Part shown: positions 7,327-13,812 of the stretch, piece by piece
Layout of the letters: each line of letters begins with the position of its first letter
Position numbering within the stretch: the stretch's first letter is position 1
NCBI GenBank assembly: GCA_016295245.1
Contig: JAEDLO010000021.1
Coordinates: 1-21,079 of the forward strand
From: Bacteroidales bacterium
Lineage (GTDB): Bacteria; Bacteroidota; Bacteroidia; Bacteroidales; UBA932
Reading direction: 5' to 3'
Length of the DNA: 21,079 nt
Notes under the pieces: generated by a model
The model's database searches: none
What the model was told of the DNA's origin: nothing
Seen by the model: only the letters and a program-made list of their open reading frames with translations
Translations under genes and position numbers: made by a program

Positions 7327-8055
7327 ATGTCACTTCCCACGATATTGCTCATACTGCTGTTCGCCTTCGGCTCAGCCCTGGTCCAGAGAGTGAGCGGCTT
7401 CGGTTTCGGAATCCTCATAATGTCGGTACTTCCCTTCCTGATGCCTTCGCTCGGGGAAGCTACTGCCCTATCCGGCCTTCTCGCCCTTGTAGCGTCAAGC
7501 GGCGTGGCAATACGCTGCGTACGTGATGTCAGATGGAAAAAACTCCTGCCCATCCTTATCACCTTCATTCTGGTTTCCTTCTTCGCTGTCCGCTTTATGA
7601 AAACGGCCGACAGCCACCTGATGCGCAAAATTCTGGGAGGTGTGATGATTCTGGTCAGCATCTATCTGGCCTATGCCAGCGGGCGCATACACCTCCCGCC
7701 CAATATGAAGGTCCAGCTCAGTATGGGCACCCTCTCCGCCATTATGGGTGGGCTCTTCGCGATGCAGGGGCCTCCTGCAGTGATCTATTTCATCTCCAGT
7801 ACCCAAAGCAAGGAAGAATACATAGCCCAGACCCAGTGGTACTTTATGGTCGGCAACCTTGCCCTCACCCTGATGAGAGCCGGCAACGGCTTCATAACTC
7901 CCGGAGTTCTCAGAGGATGGATTCTCGGCATACCGGCAGTGCTGCTCGGGCTATGGGCAGGCGCAAAAATATACAAGCGCATCCACCTGGCTACACTCCA
8001 CAAGATAGTATATGCCTTTATGGCCGTCTGCGGCGCAACTATGATTTTCCTATAA
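7327..8055 (+). CDS. TauE/SafE-family membrane permease
   Basis: From ATG 7327 the product has 242 residues and is a polytopic inner-membrane protein with about seven to eight hydrophobic segments. The first helix leads into VSGFGFG (about 22-28), the diagnostic first half-repeat motif of the family. A related glycine/proline motif, MQGPPAV, opens the second half, consistent with the family's internal duplication. Members export or import sulfite, sulfoacetate and other organosulfur anions, but many are uncharacterised and the substrate here is unknown. A TTG frame start at 7285 lies upstream of the -7 element and would not be transcribed, so the ATG is chosen. First gene of a four-gene operon; the next start is seven bases after its stop. 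Confidence 0.88.
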   Translation: MSLPTILLILLFAFGSALVQRVSGFGFGILIMSVLPFLMPSLGEATALSGLLALVASSGVAIRCVRDVRWKKLLPILITFILVSFFAVRFMKTADSHLMRKILGGVMILVSIYLAYASGRIHLPPNMKVQLSMGTLSAIMGGLFAMQGPPAVIYFISSTQSKEEYIAQTQWYFMVGNLALTLMRAGNGFITPGVLRGWILGIPAVLLGLWAGAKIYKRIHLATLHKIVYAFMAVCGATMIFL

Positions 8056-8062
8056 TAGAGAA

Positions 8063-9016
8063 ATGAATATATTTTCAAAAAAATCCATATCCGGCCTGGC
8101 ATTCATCCTCAGTCTCGGAGTCTTTGTTTCCTGCTGCAGCAAGATGTCAAACTGGCAGGAGAATTCCGCCTGGTATGAAAGCCGGACGCCCTATGATGCC
8201 GCCAAGCTTGACGTCCTGTATTTGGTTTCCACTGACGTCCTGTCGGCAAAGGATGCCGAAGGCAATGAACTCTGGAGGGCAACTCTCAGCCCCGAAGACA
8301 AGGAGGCCATCTCCGGAGAAATCGCCTGGGTTGAGGAAAACATTTTTTACGATGACTTCAACCTTCATTCCCCTTATTACCACCAGTTCACCTTCGAGGC
8401 CATCAAACTTTACCCTGGAGAGAGTTTCCGCGCTGTTTATCAAGATGTTACAAAGGAGGTATGCGAGGCCTTCGACTACTATATGGAAAATGTCAACAAA
8501 GGGCGCCCTTTCGTCCTTGCGGGCTTCAGCCAGGGGGCTATGCTGACCCTCGAACTGCTGCGGCATATGACTGACGAGCAGTACAGCCGTATGGTGGCCT
8601 GCTACACGATTGGTTACCGAGTCAGCGCCGAAGACCTGCAGCATCCCCATATCAACGCGGCCCGGGGCGAAACCGACCGCGGAGTGGTCATCTCTTTCAA
8701 CAGCGTACAAACCCTTCAGGCCAAGTGGGATCTGGTATCCGCAGGCGCGGCCGCTTGCATCAATCCGATAAACTGGAAGACTGACTCCACCCCGGCCAAG
8801 TTCACTTATCTGGATTTCGAAAACGAGGTCCGGGTCGATACAGACAACAATCTGCTGATGGTCGAGAGCGAACGGGCGGACTATTTCACAGCTGAAATGC
8901 GGAGGCTTTCCTTCTTTGCCGAGGTGGGAGTCAGCGAGCTGAACCTCCACCACTGGGACCTTCTGTTCTATGGCAAACAGATTCACGACAATGCATTGAA
9001 AAGATACAGACAATAA
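8063..9016 (+). CDS. DUF3089-family alpha/beta-hydrolase-like lipoprotein
   Basis: This 317-residue protein has a signal sequence ending in FVSC, making C24 the likely lipidated residue; it should be anchored to an envelope membrane. The body matches DUF3089. The nucleophile elbow GFSQG gives S156, CINPINW (about 232-238) is a typical family motif, and a C-terminal HHWD (296-299) probably supplies the histidine. This pattern indicates a serine hydrolase (esterase, lipase or peptidase), but no substrate is known. It lies seven bases after the permease and 13 bases before proC, so all are probably co-transcribed. No truncation is seen. Assignment to the domain family is good; the hydrolase activity is inferred. 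Confidence 0.85.
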   Translation: MNIFSKKSISGLAFILSLGVFVSCCSKMSNWQENSAWYESRTPYDAAKLDVLYLVSTDVLSAKDAEGNELWRATLSPEDKEAISGEIAWVEENIFYDDFNLHSPYYHQFTFEAIKLYPGESFRAVYQDVTKEVCEAFDYYMENVNKGRPFVLAGFSQGAMLTLELLRHMTDEQYSRMVACYTIGYRVSAEDLQHPHINAARGETDRGVVISFNSVQTLQAKWDLVSAGAAACINPINWKTDSTPAKFTYLDFENEVRVDTDNNLLMVESERADYFTAEMRRLSFFAEVGVSELNLHHWDLLFYGKQIHDNALKRYRQ

Positions 9017-9029
9017 AACCCCTACAGAA

Positions 9030-9821
9030 ATGAAAATCACAATCATCGGAGCCGGAAATATGGGCGGAGCGCTGATAAAGGGCCTTGCCAAAACCGGACT
9101 GCACGAACTGACAATCACTGCAAAGACGGCACAGACACTTGAGCGTTTCAAGGCCGGATATCCTGCCCTGAAGACTTCCCTGGACAACGCTGAGGCTGTT
9201 AAGGGAGCGGATGTCATCATCCTCGCCGTAAAGCCCTGGCTCGTCGAGAGCGTCATCGCCCAGATCAGGGAGTCTGTCGATTTCGGCAAGCAGGTCATCC
9301 TTTCCGTTGCAGCAAACATCTTCACCCAGACCATCAGACAGCAGCTCGGCTGCGATCAGGCCAAGGTGTTCTATGTAATGCCTAACATAGCCGCCGAATA
9401 CAACGAGAGTATGACCTTCCTTGCGCCGGCAGAAGGTGTGGACGGGGAGCTAACAGCCAAGATGGAAGAGTTGCTGAAACTGGTCGGCAAGGTCAAGATC
9501 TGCAAGGAGAAGGAGGTCGCCGCAGGCAATATGCTCGCGGGCTGCGGCATTGCCTACATAATGCGCTTCATCCACGCAATGATGGAGGGTGGCGTCGAGA
9601 TGGGCCTCTACCCTGCCGAAGCTCAGAAGATTGCCATGCAGGCAATGAAGGGCGCCGTGGCCGTACTGGAAGGCAGCGGAATGCATCCGGCAGTCGGCAT
9701 CGACAAGGTCACCACCCCGGGCGGACTGACCATTCGCGGCCTCAACGAGCTTGACCACTGCGGCTTCAACTCGGCCGTCATCAAGTGCCTTAAGGCCGGA
9801 CTTACGGACAAGAAACAGTAA
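9030..9821 (+). CDS. proC: Pyrroline-5-carboxylate reductase
   Basis: This 263-residue enzyme reduces 1-pyrroline-5-carboxylate to L-proline with NAD(P)H, the last step of proline synthesis. The N-terminal Rossmann motif GAGNMGGA is at 7-14. AVKPW at about 70 is typical of the cofactor domain. The C-terminal dimer domain carries the signature CGIAYIMRFIHAMMEGGVEMGL, and TTPGGLTIRGL retains the substrate-site Thr. The usual GSGPAY is GCGIAY here, a moderate variation. Length matches the family. It is the third gene of the operon, 13 bases after the DUF3089 gene and 20 bases before bcp. proA and proB are not in the window. Confidence 0.96.
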   Translation: MKITIIGAGNMGGALIKGLAKTGLHELTITAKTAQTLERFKAGYPALKTSLDNAEAVKGADVIILAVKPWLVESVIAQIRESVDFGKQVILSVAANIFTQTIRQQLGCDQAKVFYVMPNIAAEYNESMTFLAPAEGVDGELTAKMEELLKLVGKVKICKEKEVAAGNMLAGCGIAYIMRFIHAMMEGGVEMGLYPAEAQKIAMQAMKGAVAVLEGSGMHPAVGIDKVTTPGGLTIRGLNELDHCGFNSAVIKCLKAGLTDKKQ

Positions 9822-9841
9822 CAGACAAATCTTGACAGAAT

Positions 9842-10303
9842 ATGAACATCGGAGACAAAATTCCTGAAATTCTGGGCAAGGACCAGAATGGGAAAGAAAT
9901 CAGGACCAGCGACTATAAAGGCCGCAAAATAGTGCTTTACAGCTACCCGAAGGCCAACACCAGCGGCTGCACCGCTGAAGCCTGCTCACTTCAGGCCCAC
10001 AAGGAGGAACTTGCTGCCGCGGGTTACGAAATCATAGGTGTAAGCAAGGACAAGGAGAGCCTCCAGAAGAAATTCGCCGACGCCCACGGGCTTGAATTCC
10101 CCCTGATTGCAGACACCGAGACAAGCCTGCTTCAGGCTCTTGGCTGTTGGGGAGAGAAGGTCGCCTGCGGCCACCGCACCATAGGTACACTGCGCACCAC
10201 CTATCTCGTGAACGAAGAGGGTGTAATTGAAAAAATCTTCACGCCGAAGGAAATCAAGACCAAGATTCACGCCGAGCAGATCCTGGAATACATAGGGAAA
10301 TAA
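9842..10303 (+). CDS. bcp: Thioredoxin-dependent peroxiredoxin, Bcp/PrxQ type
   Basis: This 153-residue cytoplasmic peroxiredoxin reduces hydrogen peroxide and organic hydroperoxides with electrons from thioredoxin. The active-site segment NTSGCTAEAC gives peroxidatic C43 and resolving C48, spaced five residues apart as in atypical two-Cys PrxQ enzymes. The upstream YSYPK and downstream IGVSKD, FPLIAD and TYLV segments follow the family order. Length is standard. It is the last gene of the operon and ends 12 bases before the convergent HD-GYP-like gene, with no obvious terminator between them. Confidence 0.95.
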   Translation: MNIGDKIPEILGKDQNGKEIRTSDYKGRKIVLYSYPKANTSGCTAEACSLQAHKEELAAAGYEIIGVSKDKESLQKKFADAHGLEFPLIADTETSLLQALGCWGEKVACGHRTIGTLRTTYLVNEEGVIEKIFTPKEIKTKIHAEQILEYIGK

Positions 10304-10315
10304 GCTCAGTTCCCG

Positions 10316-12343
10316 TCAATTGTCGTGCAGACTGGAAATCAGGCGGTCATACTGCTGTGGTCTTCCGGTCTGCAACTTGTATTTTAGCGCACCGTACAAC
10401 ACGGTATCGCCTTTGATGGCATCCACGAGGACAGGATCGTAAATCACAGCCCTGTCCCGTTCAAATTCCTTGATGACAGTGTCAAAATCCTTCGGCGTGT
10501 GGTAATTGCGGCCGATGACTTCTGTAGCTGCGTCTAGACAATCACAGATCTGGACAATGTTGATGATCGGGAAGTACGGCGACTGCCTGTTGTTGAATGA
10601 TTCCGGATAGCCGAGTCCCAGGAAGGACTTATGGTGCCCCAGAAGCACGTCGCGGTAGGGCTGGAGCGAAGGGTAAGATTTCAGGTACAACTCCGATTTC
10701 TGAGGATGCAACCTGATGATGTCCAGTTCCTCAGTCGCAAGGCGACGCAGGCAGTTGTCCGTGATGGTCATCATCGTGAGCTTGCCTATGTCGTGGTAGT
10801 AGGCGGCTTGGGATGCAAAGCTGATGAGGCTATCCCTTTTCCCGAGGACATCTTCGACACAATCATACCCCGGAACACCCACGAAGTACTCCGGATTGAC
10901 ATCAATCATCCGTGATGTGAATATTTCGGTCAGACCGGCAGTCATGGACTGATGTATGAAGGTGCTTGGATGCCCGAGTATCAGCAGCCTGTCAAGCAGT
11001 CTGAGACGTCCCGGGCCGTCATAACACTTCAGGACTCCCTCGTTGGTCGAAATCAGCGATAATATCATTCCCCTTTCGATAGGGAACTGTATATGCGGAG
11101 AAGAAATGAAGTTGTCAAGCAGGATGTCAACGAATTCGCGTATCAAGGCAGCCTTCCTGTCCTCTGGAGCGCTTGAACGCTCAACAACATACTGGAAGGA
11201 GATGAAAAGATTGTAGAGGTAATTGACCCTCAATGTCGAGTGGCTGAACTTGGAGTCAGGGTCAGTTAACGGCAAGAAGCCTTCCAGCGCTTCATCCCAG
11301 CTGATTTCACCGGCATAGGCACGCAGCAGCAGGTCATCATAAAACAGAATAGAATAATATCTGTAGTTCGGGTCCTTGACCCCTCCCTTTCCCAAGTGCC
11401 GGCAGGCCTCGTGATAATCCATATACAGGTCGGAAAAGAGCTCACGGTCATCAACCCCCGAACTTATGTAGGACATCATCATCTTCATCTTAATCAAGGA
11501 ATTCGCCCAGGTGGCGAAGTGCAGAAGATTGGCGTCTTCTTTCAGGATGCGGGCGTTTTCTGTTCTGGAAAGCATCTCAGGAATCTCTTTTCCCATCCTG
11601 TGGGCCATCTGTGTCGTGATGGTTCCGATTTCAGTATGCAGAACGGCAAGATTGACGTATGACGCGATGAAGTAATACCTGTTGAGAGGGGAACTGAAAT
11701 CTCTGAAGTGATCACCCAATTTCAGGGCCTTGAAATAGTAATGGGCGGAAAGCGCCGCCTTTTCCGGAAGCCCGAGACGGTAAAGTTCGTAATTGATCAG
11801 TCCAGCTACCGAATAGCAGAGCATCAGATGCTCACTGTCGCAGAGATTTTCGTAGTGAGGGATGAGGACCTCAAGTATGCGGCTCACAAGGTAATTGTCG
11901 TGAATATTGCCGTCATACATCCTACGCAGGCCGTAGTAAAGGGCTTCATATTCAATTTCAGGTACATTATTGCCGCTGAAGCGGGCCATCAGCAAATCGA
12001 TGTCGTTGTTGTTGTCATTGTAGATGACGGCAAAGCGCTCAGCCCTCCTGTTCACAAGATTCATCCATTCCTCAGCGTTTTCCTTGACGACATAGATGCT
12101 GTCATTATAGTTGTGGTATGTTTCGAAACGCTCGTCAAAGCGGTCAAAGAAAGCGAGTATCTCAGATGTTGAACTTGATGCCCCGGCTTTCAGAGTGATT
12201 CTGTCGAGGGAATCGATAGTGCGGAACTGCTCTCTTGACCAGGATGTACCTGTCGCTATTGGATACACATACCTCTGCCCGGCCGATTCCATACAAATCA
12301 GTCCTAAAAGAATGAAAACCAACAGGGAGTGAATCCGTCTCAT
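10316..12343 (-). CDS. Exported HD-GYP-like phosphohydrolase with helical N-terminal region
   Basis: This 675-residue protein starts with a signal peptide (residues 1-23, hydrophobic LLVFILLGLICM, then ESAGQ). Residues 60-450 look alpha-helical and may be TPR-like. The C-terminal third matches an HD-GYP fold: H464, H517-D518 in YYHDIGK, H546, paired H570-H571 in LGHHK, GYP at 578-580 and D601/D604 in ICDCLDAA. HD-GYP enzymes hydrolyse cyclic di-GMP in the cytoplasm, but here the Glu of HHE and the Asp of DG are replaced (HHKSFLGLGYP). I see no second membrane segment, so the domain should face the periplasm or be secreted. Substrate is unknown. The gene follows a terminator downstream of the PPi-PFK gene, has no clear promoter, and converges on bcp. 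Confidence 0.8.
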   Translation of the reverse strand: MRRIHSLLVFILLGLICMESAGQRYVYPIATGTSWSREQFRTIDSLDRITLKAGASSSTSEILAFFDRFDERFETYHNYNDSIYVVKENAEEWMNLVNRRAERFAVIYNDNNNDIDLLMARFSGNNVPEIEYEALYYGLRRMYDGNIHDNYLVSRILEVLIPHYENLCDSEHLMLCYSVAGLINYELYRLGLPEKAALSAHYYFKALKLGDHFRDFSSPLNRYYFIASYVNLAVLHTEIGTITTQMAHRMGKEIPEMLSRTENARILKEDANLLHFATWANSLIKMKMMMSYISSGVDDRELFSDLYMDYHEACRHLGKGGVKDPNYRYYSILFYDDLLLRAYAGEISWDEALEGFLPLTDPDSKFSHSTLRVNYLYNLFISFQYVVERSSAPEDRKAALIREFVDILLDNFISSPHIQFPIERGMILSLISTNEGVLKCYDGPGRLRLLDRLLILGHPSTFIHQSMTAGLTEIFTSRMIDVNPEYFVGVPGYDCVEDVLGKRDSLISFASQAAYYHDIGKLTMMTITDNCLRRLATEELDIIRLHPQKSELYLKSYPSLQPYRDVLLGHHKSFLGLGYPESFNNRQSPYFPIINIVQICDCLDAATEVIGRNYHTPKDFDTVIKEFERDRAVIYDPVLVDAIKGDTVLYGALKYKLQTGRPQQYDRLISSLHDN

Positions 12344-12383
12344 TTTATCCCAAAACCGGCATAAAATTAAATCAATTCCACAA

Positions 12384-12436
12384 TAAAAACAAGTCGGACG
12401 GCCTAAGTGTGATCAACAACTTTTGGCCGTCCGGCT
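12384..12436 (-). terminator. Strong intrinsic terminator downstream of the PPi-PFK gene
   Basis: Arms at 12392-12403 (AGTCGGACGGCC) and 12425-12436 (GGCCGTCCGGCT) form a 12-bp stem with one G-T wobble and a 21-base loop. Reading leftward it is followed by TGTTTTTATT. It lies 18 bases after the stop of the leftward PPi-PFK gene and before the HD-GYP-like gene, so the two genes are probably separate transcripts. The loop contains AAGT and ACTT and the palindrome TGATCA, which could extend the structure. Confidence 0.88.
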
Positions 12437-12454
12437 GATTATTTGGGCAGGATA

Positions 12455-13687
12455 CTAGTCCCAGCCGAGAATCTTCTTAAAGTCGTAGGCCTCAGGATTT
12501 TCTACATACTGTTTTGCCGCTTCGTAATCAGCAGGAGTGATTACGTGGCAGATGTTGGCGTAGTAGTTGCGTGCGATGCCGCCCTCGATGTCAACTCGAC
12601 GTGGTGGAATCTTGCCTTCCTCGTTCTGCAGGTCGTGCAGGAAGAGAGGCTTTGCCTCGCCGAAAGCGTCAACATATACCATACAGCCGGTCTTGCCCTG
12701 TGAGTAAAGCTGGTAAACACCCATTGCAAGCTCGGTGCAGTAAGTGAGGTCGAATGCGATAGGATCCTGGCAGCGGACGTCGTAGCCAATCTCGATAGGA
12801 CGGGTCTTTACGCCGAGCTTCAGCTTCTTTATCTCCTTCTCGAGCAGCTGGTTGAAGAGGACTGCCTTTGAGATCTTGCCAAGTTCAGGGTGGCCATGCT
12901 CGTCATAGCTCATAGTAACGCCTGCAGCCTTGATATCCTCCGGTGCGAGGTCGTGGAACACACCCTCGGCCACAACTACGGTACCGTACTGGATGCCGAG
13001 GATCTGGCGCTTGATGATGGTTGAGAGGGTGAGCTTTATGATCTTGTCGATAGAGATCTCGGTCTTGTTGAACATCTCCGGAATGATGGTCATAGGGCAG
13101 TGTGTGGCCTCTCCGATGCCGAGGGCAAGGTGGCCGGCGCTGCGACCCATCGCAGAGATGAGGAGCCAGTTGCCTGAGGTGCGGGCGTCCTCGTAAGCGG
13201 TACGGGCGATATGAGCTCCTTCGTCCTTGGCGGAGTTGAATCCGAAGGTAGGATTATTGTCCGGAAGAGGAAGGTCGTTGTCGATTGTCTTAGGGACGTG
13301 AATGTTGGCGATAGGGTACTTCTTTGCCTCGAGGAACTTGGCGATTCTGTTTGCAGTGGAAGCGGTATCATCGCCACCTACGGTAACCAGAAGTTTGATG
13401 TTGTTCTCGGTGAAAAGTTCGAGGTTGAAGTTGTTCTCAAAATCGGCGTCGGTTGGCTTGAAACGGCTCATCTGAAGATAAGAACCGCCACGGTTGAAGT
13501 AGGCGTCAGCCTTGTAGAAATCGAGATCCTCGATGCGCGGAGTCTTTGAGAAAAGTCCGCTGTATCCGCCGTGAAGTCCGATTACGCGGAAACCGTTGTT
13601 GAGGAAAGTCTTTGCTACTGAGCATACTACGGTATTCATTCCCGGAGCCGGGCCGCCACCGCAGAGGATGATGATTGAATCTTTCAT
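12455..13687 (-). CDS. pfp: 6-phosphofructokinase, PPi-dependent type
   Basis: From ATG 13687 the protein has 410 residues. It should interconvert fructose 6-phosphate and fructose 1,6-bisphosphate using pyrophosphate, reversibly. GGDDT at 104-108 has Asp where ATP enzymes have Gly. PKTIDND at 132-138 has Lys where ATP enzymes have Gly. Both are the recognised markers of PPi use. The phosphate loop CGGGPAPGMN (9-18) and MGRS (180-183) are intact. The frame extends upstream to 13747, but that region overlaps the promoter (-7 at 13730-13737), so translation should begin at 13687. The gene is monocistronic, with a strong terminator behind it, and is divergent from ligA. Phosphoryl donor is inferred from motifs, not measured. 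Confidence 0.92.
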   Translation of the reverse strand: MKDSIIILCGGGPAPGMNTVVCSVAKTFLNNGFRVIGLHGGYSGLFSKTPRIEDLDFYKADAYFNRGGSYLQMSRFKPTDADFENNFNLELFTENNIKLLVTVGGDDTASTANRIAKFLEAKKYPIANIHVPKTIDNDLPLPDNNPTFGFNSAKDEGAHIARTAYEDARTSGNWLLISAMGRSAGHLALGIGEATHCPMTIIPEMFNKTEISIDKIIKLTLSTIIKRQILGIQYGTVVVAEGVFHDLAPEDIKAAGVTMSYDEHGHPELGKISKAVLFNQLLEKEIKKLKLGVKTRPIEIGYDVRCQDPIAFDLTYCTELAMGVYQLYSQGKTGCMVYVDAFGEAKPLFLHDLQNEEGKIPPRRVDIEGGIARNYYANICHVITPADYEAAKQYVENPEAYDFKKILGWD

Positions 13688-13729
13688 TGTTGTATTTGAA
13701 TAATTAACCTTAGTGACTGAAAAATCACG

Positions 13730-13761
13730 CAAATTTACTCTTTTCAAAGATAATTCACAAT
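13730..13761 (-). promoter_or_regulatory. Promoter of the PPi-PFK gene
   Basis: On the minus strand ATTG (13761-13758) is followed 20 bases later by TAAATTTG (13737-13730), a full -7 match at the spacing usual for Bacteroidota. Transcription should start near 13726, giving a leader of about 38 bases before the ATG at 13687. Its position rules out the longer in-frame start. Confidence 0.65.
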
Positions 13762-13796
13762 ATCGTTCTCCTGGAATATATTACGTGAATTTTGCC

Positions 13797-13804
13797 TAAA
13801 TTTG
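13797..13804 (+). promoter_or_regulatory. -7 promoter element of the ligA operon
   Basis: TAAATTTG is a full match to TAnnTTTG. The ligA ATG at 13813 begins only eight bases after its last base, so the transcript should have a leader of about five bases. No clear -33 box is seen at the right distance. A TTG at 13792 in the same frame is upstream of this element and is not used. Confidence 0.6.
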
Positions 13805-13812
13805 TAGTTTAT

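Noticed and set aside
8147..9334. Leftward open frame of 395 codons opposite the DUF3089 gene and proC
   Set aside because: It covers parts of two clear rightward genes and their junction, and has no motif, signal or plausible start context.
9030..9821. GCGIAY in ProC as a sign of lost function
   Set aside because: The Rossmann motif and the substrate-binding TTPGG...T segment are intact, and variation in GSGPAY is tolerated, so it remains a normal proC call.
10290..10316. Hairpin GGGAA/TTCCC between bcp and the HD-GYP-like gene as a terminator
   Set aside because: The stem is only five base pairs, has no T run on either side and overlaps the bcp stop codon.
13685..13747. Longer N-terminus for the PPi-PFK (start at 13747)
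   Set aside because: The extra 20 codons cover the -7 element at 13730-13737 and do not resemble the family, whose N-terminus begins at the phosphate loop.
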